Source of the DNA: an uncultured Alphaproteobacteria bacterium
GTDB lineage: Bacteria; Pseudomonadota; Alphaproteobacteria; RF32; CAG-239
NCBI GenBank assembly: GCA_934277545.1
Contig: CAKQUG010000003.1
Location: forward strand, 124,001 to 188,000
DNA: 64,000 bases
Reading direction: 5' to 3'
Positions 1 through 9,161 of the stretch are shown piece by piece. The notes beneath the pieces were generated by a model, which searched no databases, was not told the origin of the DNA, and saw nothing but the letters and a program-made list of their open reading frames with translations. Position 1 is the first letter of the stretch; every line of letters begins with the position of its first letter. The position numbers and the translations under genes are program-made.

Positions 1-547
1 CGTCAATGGACTTAACGCCCCACAAGTTACCTTCCTTAACAAACACAAAGTGCTTGGTTACAACGATTTTTTCGTACATACCCCAAGAGGTTTGTGCTTT
101 GGTGCTGTAAACGGCCATCTTGTCCTTGTTAAAGAAACGATAGATGGCGCCGTCTTCTTCGCGGTCAACACGTTCGTAGGCTCCCTCGCGCAGCACTTTG
201 CCGTCCATGTTGGCGACAGTGTACAGCTGGGCGTCGGCATAGCACTTGAAACCATCGAGAGCTGCATCGTATTCGATGTTAGCAAATCTCGGCTCGATGA
301 TAACTTTACCGTCTTTTTTCAGACCGGCGCGCACTTGAGACGCGGTTTCGCCTATAGGAACGACAGAGCTCTGGAAGACTACATAGCCGTCAAACAACTC
401 AGTCTGACTCAGGATGTCGCCGACATCTTCAGATGATTCGTCAGCAGCAGCTGTTTTAGGCTTGTTGTCGTTACCGCAAGAGGAAAGACTAACACAGGTG
501 AACAACATTACTAACATTGTTACCAAAGAATAAATAAAATTCTTCAT
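1..547 (-). CDS. WG-repeat-like lipoprotein, C-terminus beyond the window
   Basis: This minus-strand frame opens with ATG at 547-545 and stays open to the left edge, so about 182 residues are visible and the end is missing. The N-terminus (MKNFIYSLVTMLVMLFTCVS, then LSSCGNDNK) is a signal peptide with a lipobox ending at Cys25, so a lipoprotein is expected. The body has phrases such as DGKVIIEPRFANIEYD and NLWGVKSID, which resemble WG-type beta repeats. The codons use more C and G at third positions than nearby genes, and the lipobox style recalls Bacteroidota lipoproteins. No function can be assigned. The reading frame is clear; the family call is an inference. Confidence 0.7.
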   Translation of the reverse strand, partial: MKNFIYSLVTMLVMLFTCVSLSSCGNDNKPKTAAADESSEDVGDILSQTELFDGYVVFQSSVVPIGETASQVRAGLKKDGKVIIEPRFANIEYDAALDGFKCYADAQLYTVANMDGKVLREGAYERVDREEDGAIYRFFNKDKMAVYSTKAQTSWGMYEKIVVTKHFVFVKEGNLWGVKSID

Positions 548-602
548 AAGGCAAAATAATTTAAGGATTAAAAATAATGTTAAAAATTCGTTTTATGACA
601 AA

Positions 603-631
603 TAAGTAACACGTTCCGTTTATTTTGTCAA
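603..631 (-). promoter_or_regulatory. Putative sigma70-type promoter of the edge lipoprotein gene
   Basis: On the minus strand there is a perfect -35 TTGACA (631-626), a 17-nt spacer and a weak -10 TACTTA (608-603). It lies about 55 nt upstream of the lipoprotein ATG in an AT-rich gap. Confidence 0.4.
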
Positions 632-718
632 TATTTTTTTTGATTTTTTTTACACCGTTGAAAAAAATGCTTGATTATTTGCAAAGATTATATTATTTGT
701 AGGTTGTTTTTTGAGGCT

Positions 719-804
719 GCGGCCATGGCGAAATTGGTAGACGCGTAACGTTGAGGTCGTTATGAACTAAGTTCATGGAAGTTCAAGTCTTCTTGGCCGC
801 ACCA
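719..804 (+). tRNA. tRNA-Leu (anticodon GAG)
   Basis: The acceptor arms GCGGCCA and TGGCCGC pair perfectly and are followed by an encoded ACCA. The anticodon stem TAACG/CGTTA closes the loop TTGAGGT, giving anticodon GAG (leucine). A variable arm of the class II type (TGAACTAAGTTCA) and a T arm with GTTCAAG are visible. It decodes CUC/CUU codons. Confidence 0.93.
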
Positions 805-850
805 TTAAAAAAACTTACTTTGCAATCGAGACGTCAAAGGAGAGCTGGCC

Positions 851-1804
851 ATGCTGAAAATTTATAAAACAGAAAACGGCGGAAAGTTAGTTAAGCTCAA
901 ACAGTCTCGCAATGTTTCTCAAGCCTGGTTCAGTCTGATAAATCCGACAGGAGAAGAAATTGAACAAGTTTCTTCCATGTTAAAGGTCGATTCGGATATT
1001 TTAAAAAATTCTTTGGATGCCGACGAGCGTTCGCGCACCGAAGTTGATGACGGAGTCTTTTCGGCGATTATCAATCTGCCGCTGTTGGATGAAGAAGGCA
1101 ATTTTGATACTTTGCCGTGCGGTTTGGTGTTTTCGGCTAAGAATTTTTTGACTATTTGTTCTAAAGACAACCGAATCCTTGGTGCGTTTAATAAAAATAC
1201 GGCAAAAACTTTTGACACTCGTGAGCGTACGCGTTTTATGCTGTTGATTTTATATAAAATTACCCAGTTTTATTTGCGTTATTTGGCAATTATCAACCGT
1301 AAAACAGAGCACATTGAAGACGCATTGAAGCAAACCACCAATAATCAGGAACTTTTTCAGCTGATAGAAATTCAAAAATCTTTGGTTTATTTTACCACGG
1401 CTCTGCGCGATAACCATTTGGTTTTGGAGAAAATTCTTCGGATGATAAAATCACCTGCAACTTCTAAACTGCTGGCGTTTACCGAAGATGACATCGATTT
1501 GCTGGAAGACGTGATTGTGGAAAATAAACAGGCTATTGAAATGGTTGACATGCACCGTTCCATTTTAGAAGGAATGATGGACGGTTTTGCCTCGATTATC
1601 AATAATAACGTGAACCTGGTGATGAAATTTTTGGCGGCCATTACGATTGTGCTTTCAATTCCGACCATGCTGGCCAGCTTTTGGGGAATGAACGTGGCTG
1701 TTCCGGCGGCGAATATGCAATACGGTTTTTGGGTGGTGCTGTCGCTTTCAGTGTTTGCAACTCTGATTGTGATTATTTATTTCCGCAAAAAAGGCATGTT
1801 TTAG
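851..1804 (+). CDS. corA: CorA-family divalent cation transporter
   Basis: A 317-residue protein with the CorA layout: a long cytoplasmic N-terminal region with charged helices (about residues 1-250), then two C-terminal membrane helices. The first ends in the family signature GMN (FWGMNVAVPA, about residue 278) and the second ends at the basic tail YFRKKGMF. CorA proteins form pentameric inner-membrane channels for Mg2+ and related ions. ATG at 851 follows a good AAGGAGAG Shine-Dalgarno. It stands alone 46 nt after tRNA-Leu and precedes lspA. Family assignment is firm; ion specificity is not shown by the sequence. Confidence 0.9.
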   Translation: MLKIYKTENGGKLVKLKQSRNVSQAWFSLINPTGEEIEQVSSMLKVDSDILKNSLDADERSRTEVDDGVFSAIINLPLLDEEGNFDTLPCGLVFSAKNFLTICSKDNRILGAFNKNTAKTFDTRERTRFMLLILYKITQFYLRYLAIINRKTEHIEDALKQTTNNQELFQLIEIQKSLVYFTTALRDNHLVLEKILRMIKSPATSKLLAFTEDDIDLLEDVIVENKQAIEMVDMHRSILEGMMDGFASIINNNVNLVMKFLAAITIVLSIPTMLASFWGMNVAVPAANMQYGFWVVLSLSVFATLIVIIYFRKKGMF

Positions 1805-1897
1805 CAAAAAAATCTGTAGACTATTTAAATTCCGGCTTTTCATCTTAAATCGTTTTGGTATACTCTTTGTCAGGTTTAAAGTTTGAGGAGAAATTTT

Positions 1898-2371
1898 GTG
1901 CGGCTCGGGCTGATTGTAATTGCTTTAACGATAATAGCTGACCAAATCAGTAAATTTTTTGTTTTTGATTTGTTGCCGGAAGGACAGCCTGTTGCGGTTA
2001 CGAGCTTTTTTAATTGGGTGAAAGTTTGGAACACCGGCGTCAGTTTTTCAATGTTTAACAATCACGGGCTGCTCGGCGCGGTTCTGTTAAGTTTGTTTGC
2101 GCTGGGAGTTGCCGCGTTTTTGTTCAGCTGGATGTTAAAAGAAAAAAACAAGCTGAAAATCTGCGCGTTGGCGCTTATTATCGGCGGCGCGCTGGGAAAT
2201 GTGGCGGACAGAGTGCGTTTTGGCGCGGTGCTGGATTTTTTGGATTTTCACTATAAAAATATGCACTGGCCGGCATTCAACGGAGCGGACAGCTTTATCT
2301 GCGTCGGAGTTTTTATTTTGATTTGTTTGGAAATTTTTGAGAATAAAAAGAAAAAAACAGAGGAGGTTTAA
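1898..2371 (+). CDS. lspA: Lipoprotein signal peptidase (signal peptidase II)
   Basis: About 157 residues with four hydrophobic segments. LspA cleaves signal peptides of lipid-modified prolipoproteins in the inner membrane. The family signatures are visible: ADQISK near the N-terminus, NTGVSFS, and the two catalytic aspartate boxes GNVADRV and AVLDFLDF. GTG at 1898 is chosen because GAGGAG lies 8 nt upstream and the protein then has normal family length; the TTG at 1883 falls inside that ribosome site. The stop is one base before the next ATG, so it is likely co-transcribed with the BamF-like lipoprotein, a substrate of this very peptidase. Confidence 0.92.
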   Translation: MRLGLIVIALTIIADQISKFFVFDLLPEGQPVAVTSFFNWVKVWNTGVSFSMFNNHGLLGAVLLSLFALGVAAFLFSWMLKEKNKLKICALALIIGGALGNVADRVRFGAVLDFLDFHYKNMHWPAFNGADSFICVGVFILICLEIFENKKKKTEEV

Positions 2372-2372
2372 A

Positions 2373-2579
2373 ATGAAAAAACTAAGTCTTATGTTGGTTT
2401 TAGGTATGGTAATATGCGGGCTTTCGGCTTGCGGTTTGACTAAAGAAAAGCTGGGCTTTGCGCGTCAGGGACCGGACGAAACCAAAATCGTGAAAAAACA
2501 GCCGTTGATTTTGCCTCCGGAATACAGTGTGCGTCCGAAAGTTATTGAAACAAACGAAGATTTAAATGAAGATGAATAA
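2373..2579 (+). CDS. Short DUF3035/BamF-like lipoprotein
   Basis: A 68-residue lipoprotein starting MKKLSLMLVLGMVICGLSAC with lipobox LSAC. After the lipidated Cys the region GFARQGPDETKIV followed by QPLILPPEY matches the proline-rich pattern of alphaproteobacterial DUF3035 proteins, described as the BamF subunit of the outer-membrane barrel assembly machine. The Shine-Dalgarno is excellent (AGGAGG). The gene starts one base after lspA and its end overlaps the start of the next M16 gene, so all belong to one operon. It is shorter than many family members, so the call is moderately sure. Confidence 0.65.
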   Translation: MKKLSLMLVLGMVICGLSACGLTKEKLGFARQGPDETKIVKKQPLILPPEYSVRPKVIETNEDLNEDE

Positions 2580-3918
2580 ATTTTATCAAATTTTGTTTGC
2601 CGCAGCATTGATTTTGCCGCTGAATGCCGGCGCCAAAGAACTGTTTAAGGCGGAAGAGTTTTCGTTGGAAAACGGTTTGCGGGTGGTGGTAATAGAAAAT
2701 CACAAAGCGCCGCTGATTAAGCAGATGGTCTGGTACAATGCCGGTGCGGTAGATGAAAAATACGGCAAAGGCGGCAGCGCGCATTTGTTGGAACATTTGA
2801 TGTTTCGCGGCACTAAAAAAGTCAAAGACGGCGAATTTAACCGGATTATGCACGAAAACGGCGTTGACAGTAACGCTTTTACCTCTTACGATATGACAGC
2901 GTATCATGAATTTGCCGATATCAGCCGTTTAGAGGCTTTAATGGCGTTGGAAGCCGATAGAATGCAAAATCTGAATTTTGATGAAAAAGCCTTTGCTGCA
3001 GAGCAGAAAATTGTGTTTCAGGAACGAAAACAGGTGGTGGAAAACAATCCGGCGGCGCCGTTCGGCGAACGCTTGAATTTGCTGCTATGGGGAAATTCGC
3101 CCTATGGACATCCCGTAACCGGTTTGGCGGATGAAATTATGGCCTTGACGGCAGACGATGTACGCGACTTTTATCAAAACTATTATGCTCCGAATAATGC
3201 CGTTTTGGTTTTGGCCGGAGATATAGACGTGCCGACAGCTCGGAAATTGGCTGAAAAATATTACGGTAAAATTCCGGCAAAAGAGATAATAAAACAAAAA
3301 ATCGCGACGGAAAACGTTAAATTTAACGAACGGCTGAAAATGAAACTTCCGCAAATTACCACGCCGAAATTGATTTATAAATATCTGTTGCCGGATACCG
3401 AAGAGCTGAAAGATAAAATTTATGATTATATGGTGCTGGCGGAATATTTAGGCGGCGGACAAACTTCCGTCTTATACCGCGAATTGGTGGAAAATCGCAA
3501 AGTTGCAGTCGGTGTTTCTGCTTCTTACGGTTTTAATGCTTCGGCAAACAGTTTATTTTCTCTTTCGGCGATTCCGGCACCGCAAACAACCATGTTAACA
3601 TTGAAAATTGCTTTGCGTGAAGTCAGAGCCGAGGCTTTGCAGAATTTAACCGCTGAAAAGTTAGAAAAAATTAAAAAGAAAATGGTTGCCGATTTGGTTT
3701 TTGCCAATGACAATCCCGAAGACGCGGCCTATTGGCTGGGGTATATGCTTATAAACGGTTTCAGCCTTACGGAAGCACAAAGCTATGCCGATAAAATAAA
3801 TGCTGTTACGACAGAGGGCGTGCTGCAGGCGGCAAAAGAATTGTTTTTACATTCGCCGGAAGTTGAAGGCGAGCTGTATCCTTTGAACACAGCTGCAGGA
3901 GAAAAACAAGATGATTAA
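2566..3918 (+). CDS. M16-family zinc metallopeptidase, exported
   Basis: A 450-residue protein with an N-terminal signal peptide (hydrophobic residues 7-20 ending at NAGA). The inverted zinc motif HLLEH (about residue 75) and the distal glutamate in EQKIVFQERKQ give a complete M16 active site, so this is the catalytic half of a two-gene pair. Family members degrade peptides as clam-shell two-domain enzymes, here probably periplasmic. The start overlaps the lipoprotein gene by 14 nt; an alternative ATG lies 6 nt further in. The following gene overlaps its end and encodes a partner that lacks the zinc motif. Confidence 0.88.
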   Translation: MKMNKFYQILFAAALILPLNAGAKELFKAEEFSLENGLRVVVIENHKAPLIKQMVWYNAGAVDEKYGKGGSAHLLEHLMFRGTKKVKDGEFNRIMHENGVDSNAFTSYDMTAYHEFADISRLEALMALEADRMQNLNFDEKAFAAEQKIVFQERKQVVENNPAAPFGERLNLLLWGNSPYGHPVTGLADEIMALTADDVRDFYQNYYAPNNAVLVLAGDIDVPTARKLAEKYYGKIPAKEIIKQKIATENVKFNERLKMKLPQITTPKLIYKYLLPDTEELKDKIYDYMVLAEYLGGGQTSVLYRELVENRKVAVGVSASYGFNASANSLFSLSAIPAPQTTMLTLKIALREVRAEALQNLTAEKLEKIKKKMVADLVFANDNPEDAAYWLGYMLINGFSLTEAQSYADKINAVTTEGVLQAAKELFLHSPEVEGELYPLNTAAGEKQDD

Positions 3919-5326
3919 GCATGCTAAACCCAAAAATTTGGTGTATTATCTCAAGCGGCTGGCGGTTTTGCTGGCAGTTGTTGCCGCTTGCTGGCAAATG
4001 ACCGGTTGGTGCAAAAAACTGGGCAATGTTAATGTTGAAAAAATATTGCACGAATCGGAACTGAAAAATCGAAAATTTGCGGCAAAAGTCAAAAAAATTG
4101 AACAAGGTGCTTTGTCGGCATATTTTATGGAAGAACATTCAAATCCGATTGTCAGCATCAATTTTATTTTCAGAAATTCCGGTTCGGCGCATGAAGCGGA
4201 AAATAAACAAGGCTTGGCGCTGCTGACATCAGAGCTTTTAACCGAAGGCGCCGGCAAATACGATAGTCAAACTTTTAAAAACACGGCTGAGGAAAACGGC
4301 GTGAAACTGGGCTTTTCGGTTTCGGCAGATGATTTTTTAGGGGCTTTGGCTTTTCCTAAAGAAAATCAAAATGTTGCCGAAGATTTGTTGCGTTCGGCGT
4401 TATATGAAGCGAGTTTGGATGAAAATGCGGTTTTGTTAAAAAAACAGCAACTTTTAACGGCGCTAAAAATGCAAAGCGAAAATCCGAATCAGGTGTTGGC
4501 TAACAAGTTTAAAGAAGATATTTTTGCCGGTCATCCCTATGCCCGCAACAGCTTGGGTAAAGCCGGAGATATTCAAAACATATCGGCTGATGAAATGCGG
4601 GCTTTTTTGCAAAACTCATTGGCACAAGACAATTTAATTGTCGGAATCGCCGGCGACTTGACGGAAAGCGAAGCTCAAAATCTGTTGACGGCACTGTTTG
4701 GCAAACTTCCTGAAAAAAGCCAAAATGTAGCTTTGAAAAAAATGGAATTTAATTCATCAGGAGAAGAGTATAATAACGATTTAAAAACTGCGCAGTCGCT
4801 GACGCATTTTGTGGCAAAAGGCACTTATCGTGACAGTGTGGACTTTTATCCGTTATATTTGGCAAATTATATTTTCGGTGAATCGGGTTTGAACTCCCGT
4901 TTGTCTAAGGTTATCCGAGAAAAAGAAGGCTTAACTTATGGAATTTATACTTATTTAACGCAAAAAGATGCGATTGCATTGATTGAAGGCGGCTATTCGG
5001 CGACACCGGAAAATTTTGCAAAAGCGCAGAAGTTATTGCTGGAAGAGTGGCAAAAAATCGGTGAAGCAGGTGTAACGGAAGATGAATTGGCGGAGGCTAA
5101 AAAATCTTTGCTTAATTCGTTTTATTTGCGTTTTGCTACGATTGACGGCATTTCGGATATGCTGGTGTTAATGCAAAAATATAATTTAGGACTTGATTTT
5201 TTAGACAAACGCAATGATTATATCCGCCAAGTGTCGCGCGAAGAAGTTAATGCGGCGGCAAAAAAATATTTTAGCGAACGTCCTGATTTTGTGAATGTCG
5301 GGATGAAAAATATAGAGGAGAAGTAA
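3911..5326 (+). CDS. M16-family peptidase-like protein lacking the zinc motif
   Basis: A 471-residue protein with a membrane anchor or signal segment (residues 14-30, KRLAVLLAVVAACWQMTGW). The fold pattern follows M16 peptidases (NPIVSINFIFRNSGSAHE..., then GLTYGIYTYL in the C-terminal half). The position expected to carry HxxEH reads ALLTSELLTEG, so the zinc ligands are missing. Such inactive subunits pair with an active M16 partner. The gene overlaps the preceding catalytic M16 gene by 8 nt, which supports a heterodimer, as in other bacterial M16 gene pairs. Confidence 0.85.
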   Translation: MIKHAKPKNLVYYLKRLAVLLAVVAACWQMTGWCKKLGNVNVEKILHESELKNRKFAAKVKKIEQGALSAYFMEEHSNPIVSINFIFRNSGSAHEAENKQGLALLTSELLTEGAGKYDSQTFKNTAEENGVKLGFSVSADDFLGALAFPKENQNVAEDLLRSALYEASLDENAVLLKKQQLLTALKMQSENPNQVLANKFKEDIFAGHPYARNSLGKAGDIQNISADEMRAFLQNSLAQDNLIVGIAGDLTESEAQNLLTALFGKLPEKSQNVALKKMEFNSSGEEYNNDLKTAQSLTHFVAKGTYRDSVDFYPLYLANYIFGESGLNSRLSKVIREKEGLTYGIYTYLTQKDAIALIEGGYSATPENFAKAQKLLLEEWQKIGEAGVTEDELAEAKKSLLNSFYLRFATIDGISDMLVLMQKYNLGLDFLDKRNDYIRQVSREEVNAAAKKYFSERPDFVNVGMKNIEEK

Positions 5327-5331
5327 AAATA

Positions 5332-6972
5332 ATGTTTGGTAAAAGTGAATTGAAATCATGGAACAAATTAGATAGTCTGTATCGTCATTTCAAAAAAACA
5401 CAAATGAAAGATTTGTTTGCCGCAGATGAAAACCGCGCGGATAAATATACCTTGCAATTTGAAAATTTGTTGCTTGACTATTCCAAAAACCGCATAGATG
5501 AAAAAGTTATGGCGGCGCTTTTTGATTTGGCGCGCGAACGTAAAGTAAAAGAGCGGGTTCAAGCTATGTTCAGCGGTGAAAAAATCAATAAAACCGAAAA
5601 CAGAGCCGTGCTGCATGTGGCTTTGCGTCATCAGGACAATACGCCGATTTATGTGGACGGCCGCGACGTTATGCCGAAAATCCGTGAGGTTTTGGGACGG
5701 ATAAAAGATTTTTCCGAGGCGGTGCGTTTGGGTACTTTTACCGGCTATACCGGCAAAAAACTGACGAATATTGTCAATATCGGTATCGGCGGTTCGGATT
5801 TGGGACCGTTTATGGCGGTGGAGGCTTTGCGTCCGTATTGGGCAAAAGATATTAAATGCCACTTTATTTCAAATATTGACGGAACCGCCTGTGCCGAAGT
5901 TTTGAATAAAATTGACCCGGAAACAACTTTGTTTATTGTTGCGTCCAAAACTTTTACGACTATCGAGACTTTGACCAACGCCAAAACCTGTCGCAAATGG
6001 CTGGTGGACGCTTTGGGCGAACATGCAGTGTCTAAGCATTTTATTGCGCTTTCCACCAACAAAACAGAAGTGGAAAAGTTTGGTATCAATCCAGACAATA
6101 TGTTTGAATTTTGGGACTTTGTCGGCGGACGCTATTCCATGTGGTCTGCTATCGGCATGATTATTGCCATTGCTGTCGGCTATGATAATTTTGAAAAAAT
6201 GCTGAAAGGCGCCAACGCCATGGATAAGCATTTTGCCGAAACCGATTTAGAACATAACATTCCGGTAATTTTGGCGCTTTTGGGTATTTGGTACAACAAT
6301 TTTTACGGCATTCACCGCTATTGCGTGGTGCCATACGATCAATATCTGAAATATCTGCCGGCTTATTTGCAGCAGTTGGATATGGAAAGTAACGGCAAAT
6401 CAATCAGTTTGGACAACAAACAGGTTAATTATGCTACCGGACCGGCTTTGTTCGGCGGTGCCGGAACCGACGTTCAGCATTCATTTTTCCAGCTTTTACA
6501 CCAGGGAACGGAGATTGTGCCGGTTGACTTTATTATTCCGGCGATTTCGCATAATGAAATAGGCAATCATCATCAAATTCTTCTTTCTAACGTTTTGGCG
6601 CAAAGCGAGGCTTTAATGCAGGGAAAAACAGTTGCCGAAGCCGCTTTGGAATTGGAAAAAGCCGGAAAAAGCAAGGAAGAAATCGAGGCTTTGAAAAAAT
6701 ATAAGAGCTTTTCGGGCAATCGTCCGTCCAACACGATTGTGGTTAAAAAACTAGACCCGTATACTTTGGGTATGCTGGTTGCCATGTATGAGCACAAAGT
6801 GTATGTTCAAGGCGTGATTTGGAATATTAACTCGTTTGACCAATTCGGGGTAGAGCTCGGCAAAAAATTGGCGCTGAATATTCTGCCGGAAATTGAAGGC
6901 ACGGCTTTCGGTGTGGAACATGACAGTTCTACAACCTCGCTGATTAACTATATCAAAAAAATCAGAAAATAA
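5332..6972 (+). CDS. pgi: Glucose-6-phosphate isomerase
   Basis: A 546-residue cytoplasmic enzyme interconverting glucose-6-phosphate and fructose-6-phosphate. Signatures are intact: VNIGIGGSDLGP (about residue 150), GGRYSMWSAIG, QLDMESNGKS with the catalytic Glu, HNEIGNHH with the catalytic His region, and the C-terminal loop. Length matches the E. coli-type enzyme (about 549). A Shine-Dalgarno GAGGAG lies in the end of the upstream M16 gene, which stops 5 nt before this ATG. The gene sits between peptidase and mutL genes, so the operon is functionally mixed. Confidence 0.96.
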   Translation: MFGKSELKSWNKLDSLYRHFKKTQMKDLFAADENRADKYTLQFENLLLDYSKNRIDEKVMAALFDLARERKVKERVQAMFSGEKINKTENRAVLHVALRHQDNTPIYVDGRDVMPKIREVLGRIKDFSEAVRLGTFTGYTGKKLTNIVNIGIGGSDLGPFMAVEALRPYWAKDIKCHFISNIDGTACAEVLNKIDPETTLFIVASKTFTTIETLTNAKTCRKWLVDALGEHAVSKHFIALSTNKTEVEKFGINPDNMFEFWDFVGGRYSMWSAIGMIIAIAVGYDNFEKMLKGANAMDKHFAETDLEHNIPVILALLGIWYNNFYGIHRYCVVPYDQYLKYLPAYLQQLDMESNGKSISLDNKQVNYATGPALFGGAGTDVQHSFFQLLHQGTEIVPVDFIIPAISHNEIGNHHQILLSNVLAQSEALMQGKTVAEAALELEKAGKSKEEIEALKKYKSFSGNRPSNTIVVKKLDPYTLGMLVAMYEHKVYVQGVIWNINSFDQFGVELGKKLALNILPEIEGTAFGVEHDSSTTSLINYIKKIRK

Positions 6973-6983
6973 AGGCTAAGGCA

Positions 6984-8843
6984 ATGCCAATCCGCGTTTT
7001 ACCGTCTAATTTAGTTAACCAAATCGCTGCCGGTGAAGTGATTGAGCGTCCGGCGTCTGTGATTAAAGAATTAGTGGAAAACGCGATTGACGCCGGAGCA
7101 ACAAAAGTTGAAGTAATGCTTGAAGGCGGCGGCAAAAACCTGATAACTGTAACCGACAACGGCAAAGGTATCAGCCCGGAAGAGTTGACTTTGGCGGTGG
7201 AAAGACACGCTACTTCAAAACTGCCGGATAATGATTTGTTCAATATCAATTTTTTAGGCTTCCGCGGCGAGGCGCTGCCGTCTATTGCGTCCGTGGCGAA
7301 AATGACTATCAGCTCACGCCAAAAAGGTTCTGACAGCGGCTGGCAAATCAGCGTTAACGGTGGCGATAAAGGCGAGGTTAAACCGGCGGCTGTGGCTTTG
7401 GGAACCAAAATTGAAGTGCGCGATTTGTTTTATACAACACCGGCGCGGCTTAAATTTATGAAATCTGATTCATCAGAGACGGCGCAATGCGTGGATATGC
7501 TGCAGCGCATAGCTTTGGCAAATCCGCAGATTTCTTTTTATTTGGAAAGCGACGGCAAAAAGAAAGTGGCTTTAAACGCTTGTCAGGGCGAGCTGTTTGA
7601 CTGCCGGCAGCGCCGTGTCGCAGATGTGCTGGGTGGTGAGTTTGAAGAAAATTCCGTGGGAATTGACGCACACAACGACTTTTGCAAAATCAGCGGATTT
7701 ATCGGGGTGCCGACCTATAATAAAGCCAATTCTTTGTCGGAATTTCTGTTTGTGAATAACCGTCCGGTACGCGATAAGCTGATTCTGGGCGCTATTAAAG
7801 GCGCTTATCAGGATATGATGACTTCCGGGCGCTACCCGGCCTGCGCAGTGTTTATTGAGGTGGAGCCGATGTATGTTGACGTCAATGTGCACCCGACCAA
7901 AGCGGAAGTGCGCTTTTATGATAACGGTGCTATCCGCGGCCTGTTGGTGGGCAGCATTCGCCATGCTTTGAGCTTCGGCGGGCAAAAAAGCGTTGAAACC
8001 GGTGGATTGGAACATCTGTTGGAACGTACCATAGAAGGCGAAGAAACAGATTTGGCACCGCTGCATTCGCCGCAGCCGGCCAAAAACTATATGCTGCGTG
8101 AACCGGCAGCCGGTTTTGCGGCAACGCCGTTCAATCATGTGCACAGCTTTAGTGGCGGGCGTGGTAAAAGCACGGCTTCCACAATGTCTATTCCGGCGCT
8201 GGAAAGCAAATTTTCAGTACGGGTGGCGGAAGAGCCTACTGCGGAAACGTTGGAAGAAGTAGGCGAGTTGGGGCTGGCCAAGGCGCAGTTTCATAACACC
8301 TATATAATTTCACAGACCGAAGACAGCATTGTGATTATAGACCAGCATGCCGCGCATGAGCGTATTACCATGGAACGCATGAAACAAAGTATGGCCAAGC
8401 ATGAGCAAGTGCCGGCACAAATGCTTCTGCTACCGGAAGTGGTGGATTTGAGCCTGCCGGAAAAAGAAAATATTTTGGAATATGCGCCGCAATTAGCGCA
8501 GCTTGGACTGAGACTTGAAGAATTTGGAACATCTGCGGTTTTGGTGCGGGAAATTCCGGCGCTGCTCGGCGAAACAGATGTTAAAAAGCTGATTAAAGAT
8601 ATGGCCGCAGAAATTTCCGAATGGGGCGGAGAATATGCTTTGAGCGATAAAATCCACCATATTTGCGCGACTATTGCCTGCCACGGTTCGGTACGGGCAG
8701 GGCGTCAGCTGAATATAGAAGAAATGAATCGTCTGCTGCGCGATATGGAAAAAACGGAACATTCCGGGCAATGCAACCATGGGCGTCCGACATACGTCAA
8801 AATTAAGCTGGCAGATATAGAAAAACTCTTTGAGCGTCGCTGA
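6984..8843 (+). CDS. mutL: DNA mismatch repair protein MutL
   Basis: A 619-residue protein. The GHKL ATPase N-terminal domain has IAAGEVIERPASVIKELVEN, DNGKGI and FRGEALPSI. After a variable linker (about residues 350-425) the C-terminal domain holds DQHAAHERITME, which fits the DQHA-x2-E-x4-E nicking-endonuclease motif. This MutL is therefore of the endonuclease type, expected in bacteria lacking MutH. It coordinates mismatch recognition by MutS with strand incision. It begins 11 nt after pgi, so co-transcription is likely. Confidence 0.96.
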   Translation: MPIRVLPSNLVNQIAAGEVIERPASVIKELVENAIDAGATKVEVMLEGGGKNLITVTDNGKGISPEELTLAVERHATSKLPDNDLFNINFLGFRGEALPSIASVAKMTISSRQKGSDSGWQISVNGGDKGEVKPAAVALGTKIEVRDLFYTTPARLKFMKSDSSETAQCVDMLQRIALANPQISFYLESDGKKKVALNACQGELFDCRQRRVADVLGGEFEENSVGIDAHNDFCKISGFIGVPTYNKANSLSEFLFVNNRPVRDKLILGAIKGAYQDMMTSGRYPACAVFIEVEPMYVDVNVHPTKAEVRFYDNGAIRGLLVGSIRHALSFGGQKSVETGGLEHLLERTIEGEETDLAPLHSPQPAKNYMLREPAAGFAATPFNHVHSFSGGRGKSTASTMSIPALESKFSVRVAEEPTAETLEEVGELGLAKAQFHNTYIISQTEDSIVIIDQHAAHERITMERMKQSMAKHEQVPAQMLLLPEVVDLSLPEKENILEYAPQLAQLGLRLEEFGTSAVLVREIPALLGETDVKKLIKDMAAEISEWGGEYALSDKIHHICATIACHGSVRAGRQLNIEEMNRLLRDMEKTEHSGQCNHGRPTYVKIKLADIEKLFERR

Positions 8844-8905
8844 AAACTCTTGAAAACACCGGAAATAAGCATATCTCTTTTGCATAATGGTAAAGGAGAA
8901 AAATT

Positions 8906-9118
8906 ATGGGTACATTTTTGAAATATGCTTTTTATTTGGCAATAATTTTTATTGTTTATTTGGTCGTCGCCGGATTTTATGACGGTAAAATTACCAAAAA
9001 TTCCACAGTCAGCGAAGTTGGCTCTGAAGTTTCACAAAATGCCAAACGCATAATTTCAGATACTTATAATGAGACGATGGATGAAGTTTCAGATGAAGCT
9101 GAACAATCCAAAAAATAG
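8906..9118 (+). CDS. Small single-pass membrane protein
   Basis: A 70-residue protein with one strong hydrophobic helix at residues 5-24 (KYAFYLAIIFIVYLVVAGFY) and a polar, acidic C-terminal tail. ATG at 8906 has a good ribosome site (AAAGGAG). I do not recognise a family. It stands 62 nt after mutL, just before a separate strong promoter. The frame is well supported by its start signals; the function is unknown. Confidence 0.6.
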   Translation: MGTFLKYAFYLAIIFIVYLVVAGFYDGKITKNSTVSEVGSEVSQNAKRIISDTYNETMDEVSDEAEQSKK

Positions 9119-9121
9119 AGG

Positions 9122-9150
9122 TTGACGCCTGCAAACCGCAGGGATATAAT
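9122..9150 (+). promoter_or_regulatory. Strong sigma70-type promoter
   Basis: A -35 TTGACG (9122-9127), exact 17-nt spacing and a perfect -10 TATAAT (9145-9150) lie immediately after the small membrane protein gene. Transcription should start near 9157, only a few bases before the first ATG of the next gene. Confidence 0.7.
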
Positions 9151-9161
9151 AAAAGTTGAAT

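Noticed and set aside
50..436. Plus-strand open frame of 128 codons
   Set aside because: It is antisense to the lipoprotein frame, which has a signal peptide and promoter.
1883..1897. TTG start for lspA
   Set aside because: It lies inside the ribosome site used by GTG 1898.
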